Shown here: one piece after another, positions 1-6,848 of the stretch
How the letters are laid out: every line of letters starts with the position of its first letter
Numbering within the stretch: the stretch's first letter is position 1
DNA from: Tannerella sp.
GTDB lineage: Bacteria; Bacteroidota; Bacteroidia; Bacteroidales; Tannerellaceae
Reading direction: 5' to 3'
Assembly (NCBI GenBank): GCA_031277235.1
Contig: JAITMT010000331.1
Location: 1-8,414, forward strand
DNA length: 8,414 nucleotides
Translations under genes and position numbers: made by a program
The notes under the pieces: generated by a model
What the model saw: only the letters and a program-made list of their open reading frames with translations
Told to the model about the DNA's origin: nothing
Databases searched by the model: none

Positions 1-988
1 GTTTGTTCCGGCAAATGCAACTGAAACTGAAGCCGTCAAATGGTCGTCGTCAAATCCCGAAGTGGCCTCCGTACTGGAAAACGGATGGGTTATTTATTAT
101 GGAATTGGTGAAGCTGTTATTACCGCCGGTATTGCAGGAATTGAAAAATCCACAAAAATAACGGTGGAAATTCCCGTTCCTCCTAAAGATTACGGAGTGG
201 AATTAGCCGGTAAAAACGAAGATGGAACCTATATATGGTCGCAAATGGATGCTAAAGTTCTTGCGAATGCCGCAGCCGCCAATGATGGCGAACACAATAA
301 CACCTGGCGCGGCGATCTTGCTTATACAGCCGACAACCGCCGTTTCGAGATTGCAGTAGATGCCGCCGCCCCGAACAGCAATTCAGGGGGCGGTTATTGG
401 AGTCCCGGAGAAAGCACGAACTATCAGTGGTACATACCCGGATATACGCCTACGACGACTTCGCTTACTCCAATGCCCATGTATGTAACTATGGATATGG
501 GAGTTGCGGCTCGCTATACGCGGATGCAATTTAATCCGAGAACCAGGCCGACGCCTTTTGCACCGTTCCCTGTTGACTTTGAGATATGGGGTTCCAATGC
601 GCCCAAGCCGCTTTCGGACTTTCCCGACAAGGCTGCCAGTCTTAAATATTGGACAAGTTGGGCGGTAGCAAACGGCGAAAACACGTGGGCAACCGACGGG
701 ACATGGACGAAAATAGCCGATTGTCAAATCCTGTTGTCAAATGGCAACTTGCTCATAAACACCAACTACACCCTGGTTGGCGCCGGAGGCACAGGTGACC
801 CCGAGAATTGGTCGGATCCCGAATGGGTAAGATATTTCAAAGAGGGCTATAGCGCTGATACACAAGATGATCAAAATTCATACCGCTACCTGAGACTGGT
901 CGTTAAACAGACCTATAATTCGGTACAGCAAAATACCGGAATGATGATGATTACCAGGCTCAGTTTCTGGGGTTTTTATGATGATTGA
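1..988 (+). CDS. Big_2 Ig-like plus discoidin-like (DUF5000-type) surface protein, 5' truncated
   Basis: The reading frame is open from base 2 to the TGA at 986-988, giving 328 visible residues; the true start lies upstream, and the GTG at 62 is an internal codon. Visible residues 1 to about 57 match a bacterial Ig-like group 2 (Big_2) domain: a P-x-N-A-T start, the W-S-S-S-N-P-E-V-A-S-V core and an alternating strand ending in T-V-E-I-P. After a linker, residues from about 155 to the end resemble the discoidin-like DUF5000 / F5-8-type-C domain of Bacteroidetes PUL proteins, with the pieces MDMG, F-E-I-W-G-S-N-A-P, W-x-K-I-A-D and a final Y-R-Y-L-R-L to L-S-F-W-G strand. No catalytic domain is visible, so a glycan-binding or cell-surface role is inferred. 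It lies 30 bp upstream of the GH28-like gene, probably in one transcript. Domain family is fairly sure; exact role is not. Confidence 0.8.
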   Translation, partial: FVPANATETEAVKWSSSNPEVASVLENGWVIYYGIGEAVITAGIAGIEKSTKITVEIPVPPKDYGVELAGKNEDGTYIWSQMDAKVLANAAAANDGEHNNTWRGDLAYTADNRRFEIAVDAAAPNSNSGGGYWSPGESTNYQWYIPGYTPTTTSLTPMPMYVTMDMGVAARYTRMQFNPRTRPTPFAPFPVDFEIWGSNAPKPLSDFPDKAASLKYWTSWAVANGENTWATDGTWTKIADCQILLSNGNLLINTNYTLVGAGGTGDPENWSDPEWVRYFKEGYSADTQDDQNSYRYLRLVVKQTYNSVQQNTGMMMITRLSFWGFYDD

Positions 989-1018
989 GTAAGAATTATA
1001 TTTTTAATTGCTATAAAT

Positions 1019-3652
1019 GTGAATAAGAAAAAAATTGCAGTATATTGTTTTCTGTTAGGCTGTTGCATCAGCAATCTTGCAGCAGGCGCTACCATCGCGC
1101 CTTCGGAGAATGCGCCTAACATTGTCCGTATCACGGCAGATTCATTGATTCTGACGTCGGGAACCACTTATCGTTTCACGGTTGATACGCCTGAAGACGG
1201 AGGATTGGTTTCCACGGGACTGACGGTGGAACAACTGTCCACTCAAATCGTTCGGACAGACGGACTTCCATTGAAATACAAAATTTTGGATGCTCGGGAA
1301 AACCTTAAAGCCACAGGTGAAATTGTAGCGGGCGATATGCTGGAAATGGAGGGAACAAAAGGGCGCTATCATATAGGCATTCTAAGAGGCGCCCTCGCGG
1401 GAAAATTGCTGCTGCATCAGTCGCAGATACGCGCCAACACTCCTTGCGATCTGACACTGGACTTTATCGCCGGACAGCGCAGCCCGAAAGCAAAGGTCGA
1501 ACTGCACATACCTGCCGGTATCCGCGTAACGCCGGACAATACCACCGTGAACGTTATCGGACGCGGCGAAGTTACACTGAATGAGTTGCCTGCGCAGTCC
1601 ATTGGCAGGACAGGCACAAATTATTCTTATAAACAGGTCGGAAAAGCAGTAATTACCGGAACACCGGAAACGGGGCAGGTCATCACCTTTTCGGAACTTG
1701 ATTTACGCCCGTTGAACGGCATTGATTTGAGAATCAAAATAAAAGATGTTCAGTTGTCCAAAACGGGCTCTTATCCATTTAAGGCAAATTACGTAACCGC
1801 CGAGCCGGAAGTGTATGCAAGTCCGGACGTTACCGGCACATTGACCGTAGTAAATGCAGCTGTGTATTTTGCACGAAAGATAAGTGGTGCAAGAGAAGAA
1901 CTTGCAAATACTACGGGGTATCGTTCGGGAAAAATAAACGCGAAGGAACTCGGCGTAAAGGGCGATGGCGCCACCGACGATACCGACTCCATCAATGCCG
2001 CCATAGCGCTGATACACCGTTTGGGCGGCGGTACGCTGTTTTTTCCGCAAGGCGTGTACAATGTGCGCACGATATATCTGAAAAGCAACGTCTGGCTGTA
2101 CATTGACCGCGAAGCGACCATACAGGCGATACCCGGAAGCGACGAGCCTGAATCTACCTGGTTCAGCGACAGGGCTTACCGTTCCGGGCTTTCACCCACC
2201 GACCCGCGACCCTACGAAAATCCCGAAAACTGGCTGACAAAGCAGGATGTAGGACATACTTTCTTCCGCAACGCCATGTTTTTTGCCGAAAGGGAAAACA
2301 ATATCAAGATTCTGGGCAACGGGCGAATCACCGGCAACGGCAACCTCGCCACAAGCGATGGCGTGATGAAGAACGAACCGGGCAAGCGAGCCGATAAAAT
2401 GTTTTCGTTCAAACTCTGTACGAACATTGAGATTGGCGGTTTGAAAAGGGAACAGGATTTGTGGTATGATCCCGAAAGGGATGAGCCTTATTACATCACC
2501 CCCGGCGGTGGACGTGATTTTGATACGGATAATATGCTGCAAATAGACCGGGGAGGACATTTCGTACTGCTGGCTACCGGAACCGATACCATCAATGTGC
2601 ACGATACCTATTTTGCGAAGCACAGCACGTCGAATGCCCGGGATATTTATGATTTTATGGCTTGTAACCATGTTGTTGTCACCAATATCTATTCGAAAGT
2701 AAGTTCGGACGATATTGTGAAATTGGGTTCCGATTGCTCCTTGGGATTTACGCGCCCGGTCAAAGACTATAAAATCCGTAACGTTATCGGCGATACGAAT
2801 TGCAACCTGTTTCAGATTGGCTCGGAAACGGCTGACGATATTCAGGACGTTTATGTGGACAATATTTACGTGTTGGGCGCCAATAAAGCGGGCTTTTCCA
2901 TCTCTACCAACGACGGCGCCACCGTCAAAAATGTGCACCTCAACTCGGGACATACCGGTAAAATCCATTCCCGCTCAATGATGTTCCGCACGCGCGCCCC
3001 TTTCTTTATCTCCATCTCCAACAGGGGGCGCGTAATCGGAGCGGATGTGCAACGGTTTCGCTTTCAGGAAAATGAGGCTGTCAGGGATGAACTGCTGTGT
3101 ACCAATTCAAATATCGGAAAGGTCGAAAACATTTCCATTCAGGACATTGACGTCTATGAAGTATATGCGGGGAGTTCGTTCAGAGGCAATCGGTGGAAAG
3201 CCTACGACGGGTCGCAAAGCAAAGCGACGCCAATCATTGCAGGCTATAAATTGCCCGACCCGTCCGAAGTGGAAGGAGGTCTTGGCTTCACGTTACCCGA
3301 CGGCCGGCATACCGGATACATAACAGATATCCGGTTCGAGGGAGTAAATCTGACAGTCAAAGGCGGTCATCCCGCAAGCGACGCCGAAGCAACGCCGCCG
3401 GAACTCGGCGTAGGCAGGTATAATGTCGGCGACCTGAAAACACAGCCTGCCTTCGGATTCTGGTTCAGGCATGCAAAAGACGTACAACTGAAAAATTGCA
3501 CAATCCGCTGCGAAACGCCCGACGCCCGCCATGCAATTGTGCTGGACGACGTCATTGGCGCTGACATACAATCCATTACGCTGCCAGCCAACTCCGGAGC
3601 GCAACCTGCGATTAAGGAAATACGCTCGGCAAATATCCGGATTAGAGATTGA
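1019..3652 (+). CDS. Exported GH28-like / pectate-lyase-superfamily beta-helix protein
   Basis: Predicted 877-residue exported parallel beta-helix protein. The GTG start at 1019 is chosen because it is followed directly by a signal peptide (MNKKK, then a hydrophobic stretch); L-L-G-C15 could be a lipobox, otherwise cleavage is near residue 22-24. Residues about 40-115 form a beta-rich accessory domain containing a G-x-I-V-A-G-D-M-L segment; about 115-285 is another all-beta region I cannot name. The catalytic-type domain starts near residue 305 with the Pectate_lyase_3/GH28 signature GDGATDDT (315-322) and G-G-G-T-L-F-F-P-x-G-V-Y. GH28-like motifs follow: N539-A-R-D542, S-S-D564-D565, then I-G-S-E (600-603). 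Classical GH28 has NTD, DD, GHG and RIK; here only DD is clearly kept, GHG aligns with N594-C-N596 and RIK with S627-I-S629. It could be a divergent GH28 with unusual specificity, a different beta-helix glycosidase or lyase, or a binding protein. Fold confident, substrate unknown. Confidence 0.85.
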   Translation: MNKKKIAVYCFLLGCCISNLAAGATIAPSENAPNIVRITADSLILTSGTTYRFTVDTPEDGGLVSTGLTVEQLSTQIVRTDGLPLKYKILDARENLKATGEIVAGDMLEMEGTKGRYHIGILRGALAGKLLLHQSQIRANTPCDLTLDFIAGQRSPKAKVELHIPAGIRVTPDNTTVNVIGRGEVTLNELPAQSIGRTGTNYSYKQVGKAVITGTPETGQVITFSELDLRPLNGIDLRIKIKDVQLSKTGSYPFKANYVTAEPEVYASPDVTGTLTVVNAAVYFARKISGAREELANTTGYRSGKINAKELGVKGDGATDDTDSINAAIALIHRLGGGTLFFPQGVYNVRTIYLKSNVWLYIDREATIQAIPGSDEPESTWFSDRAYRSGLSPTDPRPYENPENWLTKQDVGHTFFRNAMFFAERENNIKILGNGRITGNGNLATSDGVMKNEPGKRADKMFSFKLCTNIEIGGLKREQDLWYDPERDEPYYITPGGGRDFDTDNMLQIDRGGHFVLLATGTDTINVHDTYFAKHSTSNARDIYDFMACNHVVVTNIYSKVSSDDIVKLGSDCSLGFTRPVKDYKIRNVIGDTNCNLFQIGSETADDIQDVYVDNIYVLGANKAGFSISTNDGATVKNVHLNSGHTGKIHSRSMMFRTRAPFFISISNRGRVIGADVQRFRFQENEAVRDELLCTNSNIGKVENISIQDIDVYEVYAGSSFRGNRWKAYDGSQSKATPIIAGYKLPDPSEVEGGLGFTLPDGRHTGYITDIRFEGVNLTVKGGHPASDAEATPPELGVGRYNVGDLKTQPAFGFWFRHAKDVQLKNCTIRCETPDARHAIVLDDVIGADIQSITLPANSGAQPAIKEIRSANIRIRD

Positions 3653-3671
3653 GATTCGGGAAAAATTTTAT

Positions 3672-3698
3672 TTTTAAGTTGATATATCAAAATTAAAA
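3672..3698. repeat. AT-rich imperfect palindrome after the GH28-like gene
   Basis: A perfect 12-bp palindrome, TTGATATATCAA (3679-3690), is flanked by TTTTAA (3672-3677) and TTAAAA (3693-3698), so the arms pair again after a one-to-two base bulge. It sits about 20 bp after the stop codon of the plus-strand block. There is no hairpin loop and no following T-run, so it is a weak terminator candidate at best. It may simply reflect AT-rich composition. Confidence 0.35.
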
Positions 3699-3826
3699 CA
3701 ATAGACCAAGATTTTTATTCACCCAAATAAGTTTTTCCCTGCCTTTGTAAAAAAAGTTGTATTCAGTAGTTGAAACTACCAAATATACCTGACAATTAAA
3801 ATTTTTGGTTATCTGAAAAAAGGCTG

Positions 3827-3835
3827 TATCCTTGC
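3827..3835. repeat. Left target-site duplication of the ISAs1 relic
   Basis: TATCCTTGC is found directly left of the CAGGGGT end of the element and again directly right of its other end (4075-4083). Including the next base, the two copies are TATCCTTGCG and TATCCTTGCA, so the duplication is 9 bp, or 10 bp with one change. ISAs1-family elements are known to duplicate roughly 8-10 bp of target, which fits. Confidence 0.7.
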
Positions 3836-3836
3836 G

Positions 3837-4074
3837 CAGGGGTGACCTCGATCCCAAAACAGTTTACACTGGACATTGGTTGTGATTTTTCGGAAAGATG
3901 AACAAGGGAGAAAAATAAAACAAGCGGCTGAAAATTTCGTAATCGTCAGAAAAATCGTACTCAATCTCTTGAAAAAAGACAACGGAAAAGAAAGTTCGGG
4001 GTCAAAAAGACTCAAAGCAACTTGGAACAAAGATTTTCTTGTGGAACTGATCAAATTTTAATGCGTTACCTCTG
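3837..4074 (+). mobile_element. Internally deleted ISAs1-family insertion sequence (238 bp relic)
   Basis: The left end reads CAGGGGTGACC (3837-3847). The right end, read on the minus strand from 4074, is CAGAGGTAACG. These agree at 8 of the first 10 bases, as imperfect terminal inverted repeats. Matching 9-10 bp duplications lie outside both ends. The interior encodes only the C-terminal part of an ISAs1-type DDE transposase, whereas full family members are about 1.2-1.4 kb with a transposase of about 370 residues, so roughly 1 kb has been lost between the left end and the codons beginning near 3850. The element cannot mobilise itself but could in principle have moved with help from an intact relative. 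Element boundaries are inferred from the repeats; the family call rests on the transposase tail. Confidence 0.72.
3846..4061 (+). pseudogene. ISAs1-family transposase, C-terminal fragment
   Basis: The frame ends at TAA 4059-4061 and is open back to the TGA at 3843-3845. Its translation contains N-S-L-H-W-T-L-V-V-I-F-R-K-D-E, A-A-E-N-F-V-I-V-R-K-I-V-L-N-L-L-K-K and S-K-R-L-K-A-T-W-N-K-D-F-L, the typical C-terminus of ISAs1-family transposases (usual form IENSLHW-x-L-D-V-x-F-x-E-D, AAENFA-x-xR-x-IALNLLK, KRLKAGW). The usual IEN is SQN, LDV is LVV and RED is RKD, consistent with decay of an inactive copy. About 65-70 of roughly 370 residues remain, there is no plausible start codon with a ribosome binding site, and the catalytic core is missing. 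It is almost certainly not expressed as a functional protein. Confidence 0.85.
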
Positions 4075-4083
4075 TATCCTTGC
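4075..4083. repeat. Right target-site duplication of the ISAs1 relic
   Basis: This is the second copy of TATCCTTGC, directly after the CTCTG right end of the element. The shared stretch extends leftwards to CTGTATCCTTGC (3824-3835 and 4072-4083), but in the right copy the extra CTG belongs to the terminal inverted repeat, so 9-10 bp is the likely true duplication. Confidence 0.7.
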
Positions 4084-4262
4084 AGCGAAGTTTCATGTAG
4101 ACAGGGACAGGACAGATGCAGTCAAACGAGTTCTTTGAAACTGCCCAAAATCGTACCCTGTAAGAAGTAATTGAAACGTAAAATCCGGTCGATGAACGTT
4201 GTTTCCTAACGGAATGCAAGAAATGACTTTGATCTTCATTCTCAATTTTTAATTGAATAAAG

Positions 4263-4376
4263 CCCCCCGTCGCTCCGTGCCACCCCGCCCGGGAGGGGAA
4301 TCTACCGGCGTAATTCCTCCTCCCCCGTGTGGGGGCGGGGGCTTGGGCGTCGCGAAGCGACGGGGTGGTTGCGGGA
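4263..4376. repeat. GC-rich compound palindrome (REP-like intergenic repeat)
   Basis: Outer arms CCCCGTCGCTCCG (4265-4277) and CGAAGCGACGGGG (4353-4365) are inverted copies differing at one position. Inside lie two C/G-run hairpins, of which CCCCC-GTGT-GGGGG (4322-4335) is the clearest, arranged about a near-symmetrical centre TACCGGCGTA (4303-4312). The right end adds a tight hairpin, CGTCGC-GAA-GCGACG (4348-4362). The layout resembles dispersed palindromic intergenic repeats I have seen in Bacteroidetes genomes. Open frames across it translate to Pro/Gly/Arg-rich low-complexity peptides and are not genes. Function is unknown; folded RNA from either converging transcript could slow or stop transcription. 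Confidence 0.7.
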
Positions 4377-4388
4377 CGTTTGTCCGTT

Positions 4389-4429
4389 TTTTAACTCTAA
4401 CAGGGTTCCAAACCCTGTTAGAGTTAAAA
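4389..4429. terminator. Perfect 19-bp hairpin downstream of bglX, possible bidirectional terminator
   Basis: Arms 4389-4407 and 4411-4429 are exact inverted copies (core AACTCTAACAGGGTT) with a 3-nt CCA loop. The structure lies 55 bp after the GH3 stop codon, between converging transcripts. The outer stem is four T-A pairs, but neither strand has a long uridine run after the hairpin, so it is not a textbook intrinsic terminator. It could stop transcription, stabilise the 3' end of the message, or be another dispersed repeat. The hairpin is certain; the function is inferred. Confidence 0.6.
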
Positions 4430-4483
4430 TCCCCTGCCGGAATTTTCCGCTCATTTCTATAATTTCTGTTCTTAAACCAACTA

Positions 4484-6775
4484 TCACAACGTAATCTTCG
4501 CCGCTTGCAAAGATTCACTGCTGCCGCCTATCATCACTTCAAAATCGCCCGGCTCGTTGACGTACTGCATTTCATAGTTGTAAAACTTCAACATTTCGGG
4601 CGTAATTTTGAACTCCACCGTCTTCGATTCGCCGGCTTTGAGGAATATCTTTTCAAAACCTTTCAACTCCTTCACAGGACGGGTTACGCTGCCCACCAAA
4701 TCGCGGATGTACAACTGTACGACTTCCGCTCCGTCCCGTTCTCCGGTATTTGTTACCGTTACGGACGCCGTAATTTCCCCGTCGCCGGGCAGGTTTGCAG
4801 CGCTGAGTTGAATATCGCTGTAAGCGAAAGAAGTGTAACTTAGTCCGTATCCGAAAGGATAGAGCGGATCGTTGTCCACATCGAGATAATTACTGCGGAA
4901 TTTTTCAAACCATTTGCCCTTTTCCAGCGGTCTGCCCGTGTTTTTGTGATTATAGAACAGCGGTATCTGACCCACGTTTTTCGGGAAGGTGGCGGTCAGT
5001 TTTCCGCTCGGATTCACGTCGCCGAACAGAACGTCGCCGATGGCATAGGCGGCTTCCGTACCTCCGAACCAGACGTTCAGAATTGCCGGAACGTTTTCAT
5101 TTTCCCACGTCAGCGTCAGCGGACGACCGGTGAACAGTACCAGAACGACCGGTTTTCCCGTCTTCAGCAATTCCTTCAACAACGTCTGCTGAACGTCGGG
5201 AATTCCCAAATCGGTACGGCTACTCGACTCGCCGCTCATTTCGGAAGATTCGCCCAATGCGGCCACGATTACGTCGGCTTTCCGGGCTGCCTGCAAGGCT
5301 TCCTGCAACATTGCCTCATTGCTGCGGGTTTCCTGATCCCTGTTCAGCGTGCGTCCAAACATGGTGGCGCGTTCCTCATACTGCGCGTCGGCAACCAAGT
5401 GACTTCCCTTGGCATAGATGACTTTGACGTCTGCTCCGGCTACCTCCTGAATGCCTTCGACTACGGTCGCGGGCTTTGTCAAATCAACGGCTACGCTCCA
5501 CGTTCCGGGCATGTTGGAACGGGTATTCGCCAGCGGACCGACTACGGCAATCGTACCGCCTTTCCGGAGCGGCAGGGTGTTGTCGGCGTTTTTCAGCAAT
5601 ACGAAACTTTCCGACGCTATTTTTCGGGCAACGGCGCGATGCTCCGGCGTGAATATTTCCGTTTTGGCGCGGTTGACGTCGCAATATTTGTAGGGGTCGG
5701 AAAACAGTCCCAGTTTATATTTTGCTTCCAGAACGAGGCGGCAAGCCCGGTCAATTTCCGCCTGCGTTACTTTTCCCTCTTTCAGGGATTGACCCACCGT
5801 GGCGAGTCCCTCGCTGACCATATCCATGTCTATTCCGGCTTTCAGGGCGCGGGCGGAAACCGTCTGGAAATCGCCGATGCCGTGCGCTATCATCTCGCTG
5901 ATGCCGGTATAGTCCGTTACGACAAAGCCCTTGAATCCCCATTGATCGCGCAAAACGTCCGTCATCAGCCATTTGTTGGCGGTGGCGGGTATGCCGTCCA
6001 CTTCGTTGAACGAAGCCATCACGCTGCCGACGCCCGCTTCCACAGCCGCCCGATACGGATACAGGTATTCGTTGAACATCCGCATGTGGCTCATATCCAC
6101 CGTGTTGTAATCGCGTCCGGCTTCTCCGGCTCCGTACAGGGCGTAATGTTTCACGCACGCCATGATATTCGAGTTGGTTGCGTACATGTCGGCGCCGCTT
6201 CCCTGGTAGCCGCGAACCATGGCTTTGGCGATTTCACCGCCCAGATAGGGGTCTTCGCCGTTTCCTTCCGAAACACGTCCCCAGCGCGGGTCGCGGGAAA
6301 TATCCACCATCGGACTGAATGTCCAGCAAATTCCGTCGGCGCTGGCTTCCGTGGCGGCAATCCGGGCGGACTGTTCGATGGCTTGCATATCCCACGTACA
6401 GGAAATTCCCAGCGGTATCGGGAAAACGGTTTCATATCCGTGAATGACGTCCATGCCGAAAATCAGGGGAATTTTCAGGCGGCTTTCTTCGACGGCGATG
6501 CGTTGCACCTCCCTGATTTTTTCAACGCCCTTGATGTTGAACAAGCCTCCGACCTGCCCTTTTTTGATTTTTTCGGCAATGTCGCTGCTTTGCGCCTGCC
6601 CGGTCGTAATATCGCCCGAAGCAGGCAGGTTGAGTTGCCCGATTTTTTCTTCCAACGTCATCTTACTCATCAAATCGTTGATGAATTGATCTCCTTCGAG
6701 AACTTTTTGTTGACATTGCATGTTTCCTGCCAATAAAATGCAGGTTGCAAGTATCCATAATCCTTTTCTTTTCAT
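4484..6775 (-). CDS. bglX: Periplasmic GH3 beta-glucosidase, BglX type
   Basis: Hydrolyses terminal beta-linked glucose from oligosaccharides with retention of configuration. The protein has 763 residues, close to E. coli BglX (765). It has an N-terminal signal peptide (MKRKGLWILATCILLAG); C21 is a possible but atypical lipidation site. The GH3 TIM barrel spans about 30-370, with the S-R-D-P-R-W-G-R-V-S-E-G segment near 158-170, substrate-binding K209-H210, and the nucleophile D288 in F-V-V-T-D-Y. The alpha/beta sandwich spans about 390-610; E516 in G-E-S-S-S-R-T-D is the likely acid/base by family comparison. YPFGYGLSYTSF (about 640-652) leads into a C-terminal FN3-like domain to about 745. 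It lies 73 bp downstream of the GH144-like gene on the same strand, so co-transcription is likely, and this context suggests beta-1,2-gluco-oligosaccharides as substrate. No strong Shine-Dalgarno is seen before the ATG, normal for Bacteroidetes. Confidence 0.95.
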   Translation of the reverse strand: MKRKGLWILATCILLAGNMQCQQKVLEGDQFINDLMSKMTLEEKIGQLNLPASGDITTGQAQSSDIAEKIKKGQVGGLFNIKGVEKIREVQRIAVEESRLKIPLIFGMDVIHGYETVFPIPLGISCTWDMQAIEQSARIAATEASADGICWTFSPMVDISRDPRWGRVSEGNGEDPYLGGEIAKAMVRGYQGSGADMYATNSNIMACVKHYALYGAGEAGRDYNTVDMSHMRMFNEYLYPYRAAVEAGVGSVMASFNEVDGIPATANKWLMTDVLRDQWGFKGFVVTDYTGISEMIAHGIGDFQTVSARALKAGIDMDMVSEGLATVGQSLKEGKVTQAEIDRACRLVLEAKYKLGLFSDPYKYCDVNRAKTEIFTPEHRAVARKIASESFVLLKNADNTLPLRKGGTIAVVGPLANTRSNMPGTWSVAVDLTKPATVVEGIQEVAGADVKVIYAKGSHLVADAQYEERATMFGRTLNRDQETRSNEAMLQEALQAARKADVIVAALGESSEMSGESSSRTDLGIPDVQQTLLKELLKTGKPVVLVLFTGRPLTLTWENENVPAILNVWFGGTEAAYAIGDVLFGDVNPSGKLTATFPKNVGQIPLFYNHKNTGRPLEKGKWFEKFRSNYLDVDNDPLYPFGYGLSYTSFAYSDIQLSAANLPGDGEITASVTVTNTGERDGAEVVQLYIRDLVGSVTRPVKELKGFEKIFLKAGESKTVEFKITPEMLKFYNYEMQYVNEPGDFEVMIGGSSESLQAAKITL

Positions 6776-6848
6776 AGTCTTTTTATTTAATTTTTTACAG
6801 AATTGACAGAATTTTCATAATTTACATATTTTTTCTCCACCTTTCCGG
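6776..6848 (-). other. AT-rich spacer between GH144-like gene and bglX
   Basis: This 73-bp gap carries two adjacent 9-bp units, ACAGAATTG (6797-6805) and ACAGAATTT (6806-6814) on the plus strand. I see no TAnnTTTG-type Bacteroidetes promoter and no terminator hairpin inside the gap, which favours read-through from the upstream gene. The direct repeat could be a protein-binding site but is too short to argue for. Confidence 0.4.

Larger units (their letters stand above)
3653..4483. other. Convergent intergenic junction, no intact gene
   Basis: This 831-bp stretch separates the stop codons of two convergent gene blocks. From left to right it holds an AT-rich segment with an imperfect palindrome (3672-3698), an ISAs1-family relic with target duplications (3827-4083), about 180 bp in which I recognise nothing apart from a small AT-rich hairpin (TCAATT 4242-4247 with AATTGA 4251-4256), a GC-rich compound palindrome (about 4263-4376) and a perfect 19-bp hairpin (4389-4429). 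Short open frames here are either transposase debris or translations of the palindromes. The abrupt swing from AT-rich to strongly GC-rich at about 4262 marks the repeat unit. Confidence 0.75.

Noticed and set aside
2192..2968. 258-residue open frame on the minus strand within the GH28-like gene
   Set aside because: It is antisense to the well-supported beta-helix domain and has no recognisable motif; the absence of stops is explained by the repetitive Asn/Asp/Ile coding of the opposite strand.
3768..3781. Small stem-loop GTAGT-TGAA-ACTAC as a possible terminator of the plus-strand block
   Set aside because: The 5-bp stem has no following T-run and is over 100 bp from the stop codon; it is too weak to call.
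3809..4054. 81-residue minus-strand frame rich in Phe/Leu/Ser
   Set aside because: It is the antisense of the ISAs1 transposase tail, which matches its family on the plus strand; the hydrophobic look comes from A-rich lysine codons read backwards.
4085..4262. Possible remnant gene to the right of the ISAs1 relic
   Set aside because: All frames are short or interrupted and no protein family is recognisable, even after mentally removing the inserted element and one duplication copy.
4249..4518. Short Pro/Gly/Arg-rich open frames on both strands across the GC-rich palindrome and hairpin
   Set aside because: They are translations of the repeats; similar peptides arise wherever such palindromes occur and they have no start context or domain.
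4946..6736. 596-residue open frame on the plus strand, antisense to the GH3 gene
   Set aside because: It lies wholly within the GH3 coding region, shows no recognisable domain or signal peptide, and reads as low-complexity Gln/Arg/Gly/Phe-rich sequence typical of a complementary-frame shadow. The opposite strand has clear GH3 motifs throughout.
6797..6814. Tandem 9-bp unit (ACAGAATTG, ACAGAATTT) upstream of bglX as a possible operator or a CRISPR-like start
   Set aside because: Only two short copies in AT-rich sequence; nothing links it to a regulator and there are no spacers.
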